NCBI RefSeq assembly: GCF_016107285.1
Contig: NZ_RCVQ01000002.1
Span: forward strand, 1-64,000
Direction: 5' to 3'
DNA length: 64,000 nt
DNA from: Roseomonas sp. KE0001
GTDB lineage: Bacteria > Pseudomonadota > Alphaproteobacteria > Acetobacterales > Acetobacteraceae
Shown here: positions 8,583 through 20,332 of the stretch, in pieces
Layout: every line of letters starts with the position of its first letter
Position numbering within the stretch: position 1 is the first letter of the stretch
The notes under the pieces: model-generated
What the model saw: the letters and a program-made list of their open reading frames with translations, nothing else
Database searches by the model: none
What the model was told of the DNA's origin: nothing
Made by a program: the position numbers and the translations under genes

Positions 8583-9055
8583 GAGACTTTCCTCACGCTG
8601 CCGGCCATCGGGCCGCCGGTCTGCTGTGCCATCTCGGCGGGCGGGGTGCAACGCGCCGGCGTGGCACAGGCAATATAATGCCGGCCGGCGCGCATGGCAT
8701 GCTCGACGCAGGGGGAGAGGGTCTCGGCGCTGCGGATGCGCGCCAGCTTGACCAGCAGCGGCAGGTTGACCCCGGCGATCACCTCCACCGTCTCGCCCTC
8801 CCCCGCCTTGGCCTTGGCCACGGCGGTGGCGAGGTTGGAGGGGGTGCCGCCGAACATGTCGGTCAGGATGATGACGCCATCCCCCTGATCGACCTCGGCC
8901 ACCCGTGCGAGGATGTCGCGCTTGGTGTCCTCCATGCCGTCCTCGGGGCCGATGCAGACCGTCTCGACCTGCGGCTGCGGCCCGACGACATGCTCCATCG
9001 CCCGGCGCATTTCCTCGGCCAGACGGCCATGGCTGACCAGTACGAGGCCGATCAT
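8579..9055 (-). CDS. PTS EIIA component, mannose family
   Basis: Cytoplasmic EIIA of 158 aa of the mannose (PTS-Man) type, often called ManX or EIIA-Man in alphaproteobacteria. The phosphorylated histidine is in LVLVSHGRLAEEM at residue 9 and the family motif DMFGGTPSNLA follows near residue 70. With no permease it is a regulatory acceptor of phosphate from HPr, which in related organisms touches the ChvG/ChvI pathway. The ATG at 9055 gives the normal N-terminus; the longer frame is out of family. It sits 13 bases after rapZ and overlaps the HPr start. Confidence 0.93.
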   Translation of the reverse strand: MIGLVLVSHGRLAEEMRRAMEHVVGPQPQVETVCIGPEDGMEDTKRDILARVAEVDQGDGVIILTDMFGGTPSNLATAVAKAKAGEGETVEVIAGVNLPLLVKLARIRSAETLSPCVEHAMRAGRHYIACATPARCTPPAEMAQQTGGPMAGSVRKVS

Positions 9056-9068
9056 CGACGAAACGCCA

Positions 9069-10103
9069 TCACAGTGTGCAAGAAAAGGGGGCCTCCCGAC
9101 CCGTTTGGGACCACGGTCCCGTGCTCGCCGAGCTTGCCGGCCGCGTCCTGTCCATTCCCGCCGGCTCCTGCGCGGCGAGGGTTCCGCCGCCGCTGCTCGC
9201 ATCCGGGGCGGCCGCCAGTTCGCGGTGACTCAGATCGACACGCCAGCCCCGTCCGGCAAGATGCGCGGACAGCATTTCAGCCAGCAGCACCGAGCGGTGC
9301 TTGCCGCCGGTGCAGCCGAGGGCGACCGTCAGGTATTTCTTGCCCTCGGCGGCGTAGCGGGGCAACAGCGGGTCGAGCAGCGCGGTCATGCGCTGCCAGA
9401 ATGGGGCGAAATGCGGATCCGCCCGGATGAAGGCGGCGACCGCCGGATCGCGCCCGGTCAGCGGCCGCAGCGCCGGATCGTAATGCGGGTTGCGCAGGAA
9501 GCGCAGGTCCAGGACCAGGTCGGCCTCGCGCGGCAGGCCCCGCGGGAAGGCGAAGGACAGCACGCTGATCCCCATGCCCTCGGCCTCGACGGCGCCGAAG
9601 CGGCGGCCGATCAGCCGGCGCAGGTCGGGCAGCGGCAGTTCGGTGGTGTCGATCACCAGGTCGGCCGCGTCGCGCAGGGGGCCGAGCAGCTCCCGCTCGC
9701 GGGCGATGCCATCCGCGACCGAGCCGCCCAGCGAGCCGCCGGGGGCCAGGGGATGGCGCCGCCGCGTCTCGGAGAAGCGGCGCAGCAGCACGGTCTCCTC
9801 GGCGGTCACGTAGAGCAGCTGCGGGTCGAGGTCCGGCAGGGCGCGCAGCCGCGCCAGCAGCGCCAGCATCTCCGCCGCCTCGAAGCCGCGCGTCCGCACA
9901 TCGACCCCGACGGCGAGCGGCGCGCTCCGGCCCTCGCGCACCACCTCCTCCAGGACCGAGAGCGGCGGGTTGTCCACGCTCTCGAAGCCCAGATCCTCCA
10001 GAACGCGCAGGGTCGAGGAGCGGCCGGCACCGGAGAGGCCGGTCACCAGCACCACGGGGCGGGGCCGCGCCCCTCCCGGCGCATCCGGTGAGGGCTCGCT
10101 CAC
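9069..10103 (-). CDS. rapZ: RapZ, P-loop RNase adapter protein
   Basis: Protein of 344 aa (YvcJ/RapZ family) that binds nucleotides and, in enterobacteria, recruits RNase E to the GlmZ small RNA to control amino-sugar synthesis; in this lineage the target is not known. The N-terminal kinase-like domain starts with VTGLSGAGRSST: the usual Walker A lysine is an arginine, as in many actinobacterial homologues. The conserved C-terminal domain shows CTGGKHRSV. The start is a GTG overlapping the hprK stop by four bases (GTGA); the open frame continues upstream but without homology. The last ~40 residues are a low-complexity tail. Confidence 0.93.
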   Translation of the reverse strand: MSEPSPDAPGGARPRPVVLVTGLSGAGRSSTLRVLEDLGFESVDNPPLSVLEEVVREGRSAPLAVGVDVRTRGFEAAEMLALLARLRALPDLDPQLLYVTAEETVLLRRFSETRRRHPLAPGGSLGGSVADGIARERELLGPLRDAADLVIDTTELPLPDLRRLIGRRFGAVEAEGMGISVLSFAFPRGLPREADLVLDLRFLRNPHYDPALRPLTGRDPAVAAFIRADPHFAPFWQRMTALLDPLLPRYAAEGKKYLTVALGCTGGKHRSVLLAEMLSAHLAGRGWRVDLSHRELAAAPDASSGGGTLAAQEPAGMDRTRPASSASTGPWSQTGREAPFSCTL

Positions 10104-10564
10104 GCCGCGAAGGCCCCGGCGCGCTGGGACAGGCCGGCCGTGGCGGCGGCGAGGGCCAGCTCGATCTTGGCGGGGGCCGAGGCCTCGAAGGGGTGCAGCG
10201 CCAGCAGGGGCAGCGAGAAGCCGGGCGGGGCGCCCTCCGGCGGGGTGTACCGGCGCGGCGAGGGCAGGCGCGGCACGGCGGCCTGCGGCGCCAGCTCCAC
10301 CGCCAGGCACAGCGGCGCCGGACCATGCGGCAGCCCCTGGAAGATGCCGACACCGCGGACCTCCAGCAGCCCGGCCAGCGCCGCCGGCGCCCGTGCCATG
10401 CCGCCGGGCTCCAGCTCCACCTGGTCGTCGGCGACGAGTCGCCAGCCGCGCTGCATCAGGCGCAGCACCAGGTCGGACTTGCCGGAGCCGGGCGGGCCCA
10501 GCACCAGGACGCCGCCCAGGCCGGAAGGCCCCTCGGAGGCGGCGCAGCTGCCATGGAGCAACAT
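10100..10564 (-). CDS. hprK: HPr kinase/phosphorylase, short alphaproteobacterial form
   Basis: ATP-dependent kinase and phosphorylase of the regulatory serine of HPr. At 154 aa it is the truncated catalytic-domain form of alphaproteobacteria, lacking the N-terminal domain of the ~310-aa Firmicute enzyme. The P-loop GPPGSGKSDL is near residue 24 and is followed by RLVADDQVEL, the family's magnesium-binding region. The ATG at 10564 has GAGGAG about 11 bases upstream. It is the first gene of the hprK-rapZ-EIIA-HPr-EI operon and is divergent from the PLP dehydratase gene. Confidence 0.92.
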   Translation of the reverse strand: MLLHGSCAASEGPSGLGGVLVLGPPGSGKSDLVLRLMQRGWRLVADDQVELEPGGMARAPAALAGLLEVRGVGIFQGLPHGPAPLCLAVELAPQAAVPRLPSPRRYTPPEGAPPGFSLPLLALHPFEASAPAKIELALAAATAGLSQRAGAFAA

Positions 10565-10592
10565 GGGGGAAGTGGCTCCTCTGTAATGTGGC

Positions 10593-10622
10593 GAAATATG
10601 GCAGCATCGGGGTGGCTGTAAA
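10593..10622 (-). promoter_or_regulatory. Possible sigma-70 promoter for the hprK-ptsI operon
   Basis: On the minus strand TTTACA is followed after 18 bases by TATTTC, about 30 bases before the hprK start codon. It is a partial match to the consensus and the only AT-rich stretch in the divergent gap 10565-10724. Confidence 0.3.
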
Positions 10623-10724
10623 AGCCTTCCGTGATCCTGCACCTGCGGTTGCGTTGGTCCGACAAACCAGAACCGGCGCGCGCGATTGCCCGCGCCGGGC
10701 TTCGGTGCCACGCTCGCCCCCGCC

Positions 10725-11687
10725 ATGACCTCTCCCGCATCCTCCGCGCGATCCGCGCCGCCGGACGCGGCGGCCATCCGGGCCGCCGCCGCCCGCATCG
10801 CCCCGCATATCCGCCGCACCCCCCTGCTGCGCCTCTCCGCCCATGACACCGGGGCGCCCTGCGATGTCACGCTGAAGCTGGAGCTGCTGCAGGCGACCGG
10901 CTCCTTCAAGCCGCGCGGCGCCTTCAACCGGCTGCTCTCGGCCGAGATCCCCGCCGCCGGCGTGGTGGCGGCCTCCGGCGGCAACCATGGCGCGGCGGTG
11001 GCCTATGCCGCGCAGGCGCTCGGCGTGCCGGCCGCCATCTTCGTCCCCGAGATCACCGGCCCGGCCAAGCTGGCGCGCATCCGCGCCTATGGCGCCGAGC
11101 TGGTGCAGGGGGGCGCCGCCTATGACGAGGCCCGGCTGGCCAGCGAGGCGCGCGCCGCCGCCACCGGGGCGCTGATCGTGCATGCCTATGACCAGCCCGA
11201 GGTGCTGGCCGGCCAGGGCACGCTGGCGCTGGAGCTGGAGGAGCAGGCGCCGGAGCTGACGCATGTGCTGGTGGCGACCGGCGGCGGCGGGCTGATCGGC
11301 GGCATGGCGGCCTGGTATGACGAGCGGGTCGAGGTGGTCAGCGTCGAGCCGGAGTCCTGCGCCACCCTCTACGCCGCGCTGCGCGAGGGGCGGCCGGTCC
11401 CGGTTCCGGTCGGCGGCCTGGCGGCCGACAGCCTGGGCGCGCGACAGATCGGCGGGCTCGCCTTCCAGGTCGCGCGCCGGCACATCGGCACCGCGCTGCT
11501 GGTGCCGGACGCGGCGATCCGTGCCGCCCAGGCGCTGCTCTGGGACCGCTGCCGCCTGGTGGCGGAGCCCGGCGGCGCCACCGCCCTGGCGGCGCTGCTG
11601 AGCGGCGCCTTCTCGCCGCCCGCGGGCGCCCGGGTCGGAGTCGTGGTCTGCGGCGCCAATGCCGATCCGGCCTCGGTCGCCGGCTGA
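10725..11687 (+). CDS. PLP-dependent threonine/serine dehydratase-like protein
   Basis: Fold-type II PLP enzyme of 320 aa in the family of threonine dehydratase and serine racemase, which deaminate hydroxy-amino acids to 2-oxoacids. The Schiff-base lysine is K62 in ATGSFKPRGAFN, the substrate loop is ASGGNHGAAVAY, and the phosphate-binding glycine loop is ATGGGGLIGG. There is no C-terminal ACT domain, so it is the short, allosterically unregulated form. The ATG at 10725 fits the family N-terminus. It and the next gene are plus-strand and sit between chvG and hprK, which are adjacent in many relatives. Exact substrate is unknown. Confidence 0.85.
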   Translation: MTSPASSARSAPPDAAAIRAAAARIAPHIRRTPLLRLSAHDTGAPCDVTLKLELLQATGSFKPRGAFNRLLSAEIPAAGVVAASGGNHGAAVAYAAQALGVPAAIFVPEITGPAKLARIRAYGAELVQGGAAYDEARLASEARAAATGALIVHAYDQPEVLAGQGTLALELEEQAPELTHVLVATGGGGLIGGMAAWYDERVEVVSVEPESCATLYAALREGRPVPVPVGGLAADSLGARQIGGLAFQVARRHIGTALLVPDAAIRAAQALLWDRCRLVAEPGGATALAALLSGAFSPPAGARVGVVVCGANADPASVAG

Positions 11688-11703
11688 GGCGGCGGAGATG
11701 GGC

Positions 11704-12297
11704 ATGGCCGCGCTCCGCCCCTACCGCGCCATGGCTTGCAACAACGCCTGGGCCAACCACCGCCTGCTGACCGCCTGCGCGCGGCTGCCTCCGGAGGAGT
11801 TCGCGGCGCCGCGCACCGGTTTCTTCCCCAGCCTGCGCGCCACCCTGAACCACATCCTGGTCATCGACCGCTTCTATATCGACGCCCTGGAAGGCGGCCG
11901 ACTCGGCCCCGCCGCCTGGGCCGATCCCGAGCCCTGCGCCGACCTGCCGGCGCTGCGGGCGGCGCAGGCCGCGATGGACCGCCGGCTGATCGCGCTGGTC
12001 GGCGCGCTGACCGAGGCGGATCTGGCGCGGATCGTCACCGTGCACCGCGGCGCGCGGGACCAGCACGACCGGATGGACCGGCTGCTGCTGCACCTGTTCC
12101 AGCATCAGATCCATCATCGCGGGCAGGCGCATGCCATGCTGAGCGGGACGGCGGTGGCGCCGCCCCAGCTCGACGAGTTCTTCGCGGCCGAGGAGGCACC
12201 CCTGCGCGCCGCAGACCTCGCCGCGCTGGGCCTCACCGAGGCGGAGGTCTGGCCAAAGGAGGGGCCAGAGGAGGAGGAGCCGCCGCCCCGGCCCTGA
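11704..12297 (+). CDS. DinB-family metal-dependent four-helix protein
   Basis: A 197-aa DinB/YfiT-type helical-bundle protein; members include thiol-dependent transferases, and many have no known role. The metal-binding histidines appear as LNHIL near residue 50 and HQIHHRGQ near residue 140, the expected triad spacing. The ATG at 11704 is preferred over 11698 because GGAG lies 6 bases before it. It follows the dehydratase gene after 16 bases, so the two are probably co-transcribed, and it converges on chvG. The acidic, proline-rich C-terminal tail is not part of the fold. Confidence 0.85.
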   Translation: MAALRPYRAMACNNAWANHRLLTACARLPPEEFAAPRTGFFPSLRATLNHILVIDRFYIDALEGGRLGPAAWADPEPCADLPALRAAQAAMDRRLIALVGALTEADLARIVTVHRGARDQHDRMDRLLLHLFQHQIHHRGQAHAMLSGTAVAPPQLDEFFAAEEAPLRAADLAALGLTEAEVWPKEGPEEEEPPPRP

Positions 12298-12319
12298 GCG
12301 CGCGATCCCCGCCGGGGCC

Positions 12320-14016
12320 TCAGCCGATCGGCAGCCGCACCACGAAGCGCGCGCCGGCCACCTTGCCGGATTCGTCGCGCCGGTTCTCGGCGCTGATCCG
12401 CCCGCCCAGGCCCTCGACGATCTGCCGGCTGATCGACAGGCCGAGGCCGGAATGCTGGCCGAACTGCTCGCCATGCGGCCGCTCGCTGTAGAAGCGGTCG
12501 AAGATGCCCTCGAGCTTGGCCTCGGGGATGCCCGGCCCCTCGTCCTCGACCATGAACTCCATCATCGCGCCGGTCGGCCGCGCCTTCATCCAGACCTTGC
12601 CGCGCGGCGGCGAGAAGGAGATGGCGTTGCCCAGCAGGTTGCGGAACACCTGCACCAGCCGCCCCTCGACGCCGCGCACCACCAGCGGCGGCTTCGCCAG
12701 CTCCAGCTCGACCACCGGCCCGTCCTCCTTGCGGGTGCTGTTGTGCAGCTCGGCCAGGGCGGAGAGGAAGGGGGCGACGTCCACCGGCTCGGAGGCGGTG
12801 CGGGAGAGCTCGGCATCGACGCGGGAACTGTCGGAGATGTCGGCGATCAGCCGGTCCATCCGCACCGCGTCATCGGCGATGATGTCGAGCAGCCGCTTCT
12901 GGTGCTCCGGATTCTCGATCCGCCGCAAGGTCTCCAGCGCCGAGCGCACGCTGGTCAGCGGGTTGCGCAGCTCGTGCGCCACATCGGCGGCGAAGCGCTC
13001 GTTCTGGTCGATCCGCGCCCAGAGCGAGGTGGCGGAGGATTGCAGGTCGCGCGCCAGCACGCCGATCTCGTCGGTGCGGGCCAGCAGCGGCGTCGGCACC
13101 GAGCCGGCGCGGCCCTTGCCCTGCCGCATGGCGGCGGCGGCGCCGGCCAGCGAGAGGATCGGCGCGGCGATGGTGCGCGAGAGGTAGAGCGAGGCCACCA
13201 CGGTGAGCAGCAGGGCCAGGACGAAGAGGCCGAGGACGGAGGTGCGGATCTCCAGCAGCCGCTCGTCCACCTGCCGCGCCTCGCGCGTCAGCAGCACGAT
13301 GCCGACGCTCTGGTTGCCGCGCCGGGCGGGCTCGGCCACGGACACCAGCAGCCGTCCCTCGTTGGTGCGGCGGATATAGGGCCGCACCCCGCCTTCCAGC
13401 GCCAGCCGGAGCTCCTCGCGCCGGTCGGGGCCGATGGCGGGCTGCCAGTCGAAGGACGGGGCGCCCGGGGTGACATCGACGAAAACCGCGTCATCGGCGC
13501 TGCGCGGGCCGAGGATCGAGCGCGGCAGCAGCGCCAGGATGCGGTCGTAGAGCCCGCCGATGGTGCCGGCCAGCCAGCTGCGGTGCTCGGGCGGCGTCAG
13601 CGGCTCGGTGACGATGGCACCGCCCTGGCCCTCGCGCACGCGGCTGTCGGCCACCAGCAGGCCGGTGTTGTCGAACAGCTTGGCCTGGGTGTTGGGGCTG
13701 GGCTCGACCAGGCGGCGCAGCAGGGGGCGCGCGGTATCGGGCACCAGCACGGCGCGGTCGTCCTGCACCCGCACGGCGGCCTCGGCGATGCCGGCGGCGT
13801 AGATGCGGGCCTGGGTGCGCAGCGCCTCGACCTCGGCCGAAAGCAGGCCGGTCTGGTACTGGTCAAGATAGAGCAGGGAGGCGGCCAGCAGCGCCGGCGC
13901 CACCGCGTTGACGAAGAGGATGCGCCGGAGCAGCGGCGACATGCGCCGCCGCCGCTCGCGCGGCAGGCTCACGGCCGGCGGCGGGGCCGGCGCCGGGCGG
14001 CCGCTGGCGTCGGGCA

Positions 14017-14017
<1 letters not shown>
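12320..14017 (-). CDS. chvG: ChvG-like sensor histidine kinase
   Basis: Membrane sensor kinase of 565 aa, partner of the regulator encoded just upstream. Order of parts: cytoplasmic N-tail, first membrane segment (about 30-50), a ~210-residue periplasmic sensor region, second membrane segment (about 262-282), HAMP, HisKA with the phosphorylated histidine in ADVAHELRNPLTS (about residue 343), and an ATPase domain with RNLLGNA, DEGPGIP and GLGLSI. In relatives ChvG/ExoS senses acid or envelope stress and is held inactive by ExoR. A perfect AAGGAGG precedes the ATG, which shares one base with the chvI stop. The symbol rests on context and architecture. Confidence 0.9.
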
Positions 14018-14718
<701 letters not shown>

Positions 14719-14893
14719 GCGGGGCGGCTCCTCGGGGCTCTTGGTTGAGGCGCGGAACAGATAGGCGGCCCGGAAAGGCTTGTCTCGCGGGCGCGTCTCT
14801 CCGGAAAGCCTTTTCTCTCGCCAATGGCGCCGGATTGTGGCGAAGCCGGGCCAGGATGGCGGCGCGCGTGGCGACAGAGGAGCGGTATCACCG

Positions 14894-15604
14894 ATGGACA
14901 AGGCCGAAGCGATACGCCAGGCCCGCGCCCTGTTGCGCGGCGCGCGGCAGGGGAGCCTGGCCACCCAGCACCAGGGGCAGCCCTTCGTCAGCCTGGTGAC
15001 GCCGGCCATGGCGCCGGACCTCGCGCCCCTGCTCTGGCTGTCACGCCTGGCGATTCACACGCGGCAATTGCAGAGCGACGGCCAATGCGCCCTGATGGTG
15101 CAGGAGGAGGGTGAGTTCATCAATCCGCAGCGTCGTCCTCGCGCGACTGTGACCGGATTCGCGGCCCCGGTTCCACCGGATGAGACGGTGGTGCTGAAAG
15201 CGCGCTGGCTGGCGCTGCACCCTTATGCGGCTCCCTATGCCGGCTTTGCCGATTTCAGCCTGTGGCGCCTTCGCCCCGAGGCGGTGATGCTGGTCGGCGG
15301 CTTCGCGGCCGCCGCCCGGCTGCGCGCCTCCGAGGTCGCGCCGCCGCCCGCCACGGCGGCCGCCCTGGCCGCGGCCGAGGCAGGGATTGTCGCGGAGTTT
15401 CAAGCGGATGAGCGCCTGTCCAGCGGGCTGGCGCGGTGCTGTCCGACGCTTCCCGCCGGCTCCTGGCGGCTGGTCACGCTCGATGTGGATGGCGCGGATT
15501 TCATCGCCGGCGAGCGGCGGTGGCGATGGGCCTTTCCGCAGCCGGTGGACGGGCCGGAGATGGCGCGGCGGCAGTTGGCCGAGCTGATCTGTTCCGCAGG
15601 GTGA
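14894..15604 (+). CDS. HugZ-like heme utilisation / pyridoxamine-phosphate oxidase-fold protein
   Basis: A 236-aa protein with an N-terminal split-barrel FMN-binding-like domain ([21 protein letters not shown]) and a C-terminal DUF2470-like domain (about residues 160-235, with [11 protein letters not shown]). Members include HugZ, which degrades heme to release iron, and related proteins of unknown substrate. The ATG at 14894 follows a GAGGAG sequence; the longer frame adds Arg-rich residues without homology. It is transcribed away from chvI. Heme degradation is a possibility, not shown: the C-terminal heme-ligand residues cannot be confirmed by eye. Confidence 0.8.
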   Translation: MDKAEAIRQARALLRGARQGSLATQHQGQPFVSLVTPAMAPDLAPLLWLSRLAIHTRQLQSDGQCALMVQEEGEFINPQRRPRATVTGFAAPVPPDETVVLKARWLALHPYAAPYAGFADFSLWRLRPEAVMLVGGFAAAARLRASEVAPPPATAAALAAAEAGIVAEFQADERLSSGLARCCPTLPAGSWRLVTLDVDGADFIAGERRWRWAFPQPVDGPEMARRQLAELICSAG

Positions 15605-15680
15605 CACGATGGGCCGCTGATCGACGCGCAAGCGGCGGATGACCGCGTATTCGTCGTATAATAAGACAACAACACGAACA

Positions 15681-15710
15681 TTGACCGCGACGGGGGAGGC
15701 CGCCTAGGAT
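15681..15710 (+). promoter_or_regulatory. Possible sigma-70 promoter upstream of pckA
   Basis: TTGACC and TAGGAT are separated by 18 bases in the 270-base gap before pckA. It would give a leader of about 160 bases. A good -10-like TATAAT at 15657-15662 lies just upstream but lacks a matching -35. Confidence 0.4.
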
Positions 15711-15820
15711 TTATGCAACCGCGCCCGCAATGCATGTGATACTTTCGTCGTCCGCCGTCCTGCGGCGCGACATCCGTATGGGATGCCTTCTGAGCGCGGG
15801 GAATTTCAATGGCTACTGCC

Positions 15821-15841
15821 CCGGCGGAGTCTGTCCGCCGG
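15821..15841 (+). promoter_or_regulatory. Leader hairpin 33 bases before pckA
   Basis: CCGGCGGA and TCCGCCGG form a perfect 8-bp stem with a 5-base loop in the presumed pckA leader. No U-run follows, so it is not an intrinsic terminator. It could stabilise the message or serve as a protein-binding element. Confidence 0.35.
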
Positions 15842-15874
15842 AGGAACAGCGCCTTGATTGGAGACTAGAGCCAG

Positions 15875-17485
<1,611 letters not shown>

Positions 17486-17511
17486 GCCTTCCGGGCTTTT
17501 CGGGATGACGG

Positions 17512-17543
17512 GGGCGGGGCCGCGAGGCTCCGCCCTTTTTTTT
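17512..17543 (+). terminator. Intrinsic terminator of pckA
   Basis: A 10-bp stem (GGGCGGGGCC with GGCTCCGCCC, one G-U pair), the stable loop GCGA, and a run of eight T residues directly after it, 26 bases beyond the pckA stop. This is a textbook Rho-independent terminator. Confidence 0.93.
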
Positions 17544-17909
17544 CGGGGAGCGGGGCGGGCCGGACCGGCCCCCGCCCTGGCGGCGGGATATTTTCCCGTG
17601 GCATCCCGCGCCCATTCGGTTCATAAGGCGCGCCGGGCCGCCCGGAGGCGGGCGCCCGGACCCGCGGGCATGCGGGCATGACTGAGGCTGCGCCGAGCGC
17701 GATCCTGCCGGATGAACGGCCAGGCCGCGTGGCGGCGTTTCCGGCCACATGGTGCGTTCCGCGGGAACCCTCGCGGCCATCCATGCCGCCCGAGACGCCG
17801 GAAGCCACCGGGACGCTGTCCCGGGGGCGAGATCGGTCCGGCACTGGCCATCCCGCATCGCCCTTTCGGCATTGCCGCGCCGGCCACCGCGCCGCGCGGC
17901 GCGACGCAG

Positions 17910-17933
17910 GGCCCGCCATCGTGAAGGCGGGCC
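17910..17933 (+). promoter_or_regulatory. Leader hairpin next to the pnp ribosome-binding site
   Basis: GGCCCGCC and GGCGGGCC form a perfect 8-bp stem around an 8-base loop, ending 7 bases before the pnp AAGGA sequence. In other bacteria pnp messages are autoregulated through leader stem-loops cut by RNase III; this hairpin is placed suitably for that role, but its function is inferred. Confidence 0.35.
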
Positions 17934-17951
17934 GCGATGCAAGGACGATCC

Positions 17952-20174
17952 ATGTTCGAAAACTACTTCCGCAAGGACATCGCCTGGGGCGGCAAGACCC
18001 TGACGCTGGAGACCGGCAAGGTCGCGCGGCAGGCGGATGGCGCCGTGATGGCGCGCCTCGGCGACACCATCGTGCTGTGCACGGTGGTCGGTGCCCGTAG
18101 CGTGAAGCCGGGGCAGGACTTCTTCCCGCTCACCGTGAACTATCAGGAGAAGGCCTTCGCCGCCGGCAAGATCCCCGGCGGCTTCTTCAAGCGCGAGGGG
18201 CGCCCGTCGGAGAGCGAGACGCTGATCTCGCGCCTGATCGACCGGCCGATCCGCCCGCTCTTCCCCGAGGGCTTCCGCAACGAGGTGCAGGTCATCGCGA
18301 CGGTGCTGTCGCATGACATGGAGAACAACCCCGACATCGTCGCCATGGTCGGCTGCTCCGCCGCGCTGACGCTGTCGGGCATCCCGTTCTTCGGCCCCGT
18401 CGGCGCCGCCCGCGTCGGGCTGATCGAGGGCGCCTATGTCCTCAACCCGACGCTCGAGCAGATGAAGACCTCCAAGCTCGACCTGGTGCTGGCCGGCACC
18501 GCCGAGGGCGTGCTGATGGTCGAGTCCGAGGCGCAGGAGCTGTCCGAGGACGACATGCTGGGCGCCGTGAACTTCGGCCACCAGGGCTTCCAGCCGGTGA
18601 TCGAGGGCATCATCGAGCTGGCCGAGCGCGCCGCCAAGGAGCCGTGGGACCTGCCGGAGGAATCCGCCGAGACCGTCGCGCTCAAGGCGAAGCTGGCCGA
18701 GCTGGGCCGCGTCTCGATCGCCGAGGCCTACAAGGAGACCCAGAAGCTCGTCCGCTACGGCAAGGTGGGCGAGGCCAAGAAGGCGATCCTGGCGCAGCTC
18801 AGCGAGGACGAGGCCGCGCAGGCCAAGGGCCTGCTGAAGGAGCTGGAGGCGGACGTGGTCCGCAACGCCATCCTCGACACCGGCATCCGCATCGACGGCC
18901 GCGACACCAGGACCGTGCGCCCGATCGTGGCCGAGGTCGGCGTGCTGCCGCGCGCGCATGGCTCGGCGCTGTTCACCCGTGGCGAGACCCAGGCGCTCTG
19001 CGTCGCGACCCTGGGCACCGGGCAGGATGAGCAGATCATCGACCAGCTCGCGGGCGAGTACCGCGAGAACTTCATGCTGCACTACAACTTCCCGCCCTAC
19101 TCGGTGAACGAGACGGGCCGGATGGGCAGCCCCGGCCGCCGCGAGATCGGCCATGGCAAGCTCGCTTGGCGCGCCATCCGCCCGCTGCTGCCGGAGAAGT
19201 CGACCTTCCCCTACACGATGCGCGTCGTGTCGGAGATCACGGAGTCGAACGGCTCCTCCTCGATGGCCACCGTCTGCGGCACCTCGCTGTCGCTGATGGA
19301 TGCCGGCGTGCCGCTGAAGCGCCCCTGCGCCGGCATCGCCATGGGCCTGATCAAGGAGGAGAAGGGCTTCGCCGTCCTCTCCGACATCCTGGGCGACGAG
19401 GACCACCTCGGCGACATGGACTTCAAGGTGGCCGGCACGGAGGAGGGCATCACCTCCCTCCAGATGGACATCAAGATCACCTCGATCACGCCCGAGATCA
19501 TGCGGATCGCGCTGGAGCAGGCCAAGGGCGGCCGGCTGCACATCCTGGGCGAGATGGCGAAGGGCCTGACCGGCGCCCGCACCGATGTCGCCTCCAACGC
19601 GCCCAAGATCACCATCATCAACGTGCCGAAGGACAAGATCCGTGAGGTCATCGGCACCGGCGGCAAGGTGATCCGCGACATCGTCGAAACCACCGGCACC
19701 AAGATCGACATCGAGGATGACGGCACGATCAAGATCGCGTCGACCAGCCCCGAGGCGACCCAGGCGGCGATCGACCGCATCCGCGGCATCACCGCCGAGC
19801 CCGAGGTGGGCCAGATCTACAACGGCACCGTGGTGAAGACCGCCGATTTCGGCGCCTTCGTGAACTTCCTCGGCGCCAAGGACGGGCTGGTGCACATCTC
19901 CGAGCTGGCCAACGAGCGCGTCAGCAAGACCACCGACATCGTCAAGCAGGGCGACAAGGTGAAGGTGAAGGTGCTGGGCTTCGACGACCGCGGCAAGGTG
20001 AAGCTGTCCATGCGGGTTGTCGATCAGGCCAGCGGTGCCGATATCACCGAGCAGGTCGGCGCCCGCCGTCCCCGCGAGGGTGGCGAGGGCGGCGACGCCG
20101 GCGAGCGCGGCGAGCGCGAGCCCCGTGGCGAGCGGCGCGAGCGGCGCCCCCGCCGCGATCACGCGGCCGACTGA
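17952..20174 (+). CDS. pnp: Polyribonucleotide nucleotidyltransferase (PNPase)
   Basis: Trimeric 3'-5' phosphorolytic exoribonuclease of 740 aa and core part of the RNA degradosome. Order: first RNase PH domain (about 10-140), helical domain, second RNase PH domain (about 315-545), KH domain with the GxxG loop VIGTGGKVI near 566, and an S1 domain (about 625-695, with ADFGAFVNF). The last 45 residues are an Arg/Gly/Glu-rich tail. The ATG at 17952 with AAGGA 7 bases upstream gives the conserved MFENYFRK start. Confidence 0.98.
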   Translation: MFENYFRKDIAWGGKTLTLETGKVARQADGAVMARLGDTIVLCTVVGARSVKPGQDFFPLTVNYQEKAFAAGKIPGGFFKREGRPSESETLISRLIDRPIRPLFPEGFRNEVQVIATVLSHDMENNPDIVAMVGCSAALTLSGIPFFGPVGAARVGLIEGAYVLNPTLEQMKTSKLDLVLAGTAEGVLMVESEAQELSEDDMLGAVNFGHQGFQPVIEGIIELAERAAKEPWDLPEESAETVALKAKLAELGRVSIAEAYKETQKLVRYGKVGEAKKAILAQLSEDEAAQAKGLLKELEADVVRNAILDTGIRIDGRDTRTVRPIVAEVGVLPRAHGSALFTRGETQALCVATLGTGQDEQIIDQLAGEYRENFMLHYNFPPYSVNETGRMGSPGRREIGHGKLAWRAIRPLLPEKSTFPYTMRVVSEITESNGSSSMATVCGTSLSLMDAGVPLKRPCAGIAMGLIKEEKGFAVLSDILGDEDHLGDMDFKVAGTEEGITSLQMDIKITSITPEIMRIALEQAKGGRLHILGEMAKGLTGARTDVASNAPKITIINVPKDKIREVIGTGGKVIRDIVETTGTKIDIEDDGTIKIASTSPEATQAAIDRIRGITAEPEVGQIYNGTVVKTADFGAFVNFLGAKDGLVHISELANERVSKTTDIVKQGDKVKVKVLGFDDRGKVKLSMRVVDQASGADITEQVGARRPREGGEGGDAGERGEREPRGERRERRPRRDHAAD

Positions 20175-20192
20175 GGCTTCGGTCCGGCTGGA

Positions 20193-20228
20193 CGTGGCGG
20201 TGGCCTTCCCTCGGGAGGGGCCGCCACG
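20193..20228 (+). terminator. Hairpin after pnp, probable terminator
   Basis: CGTGGCGG and CCGCCACG pair in an 8-bp stem, with extra pairing inside the loop (CCC with GGG). It starts 18 bases after the pnp stop. There is no U-run, so termination efficiency is uncertain. A second inverted repeat of GGCCGGCC lies at 20256-20285. Confidence 0.45.
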
Positions 20229-20332
20229 CTCACATCACATTTCCAAAAATTACCGGGCCGGCCCTCGGAATACGTGCGGCCGGCCTTAAATGACGCTATC
20301 GTGAAATTCGTTTCTGGGACGGTAGAACTGCG

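Larger units (their letters stand above)
17486..17951. other. 466-base gap between pckA and pnp
   Basis: The gap contains the pckA terminator (17512-17543) and, next to the pnp start, a leader hairpin (17910-17933). The remaining ~365 bases have short open frames in several frames but no domain, no convincing ribosome site and no coding-like signal. I see no gene in it. The usual upstream neighbour of pnp, rpsO, is absent. Confidence 0.6.

Noticed and set aside
9069-11705. One 878-aa protein made of RapZ plus upstream frame
   Set aside because: Only the last 344 residues match RapZ; the upstream part runs antisense to the PLP dehydratase and across hprK, and the GTG at 10103 overlaps the hprK stop.
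15657-15662. TATAAT as the pckA -10 box
   Set aside because: No acceptable -35 lies 16-18 bases upstream (GGCGGA); the TTGACC/TAGGAT pair just downstream fits better.
17678-18100. A 140-aa frame between pckA and pnp
   Set aside because: It runs into the pnp coding sequence in another frame, has no ribosome site and no homology that I can see.
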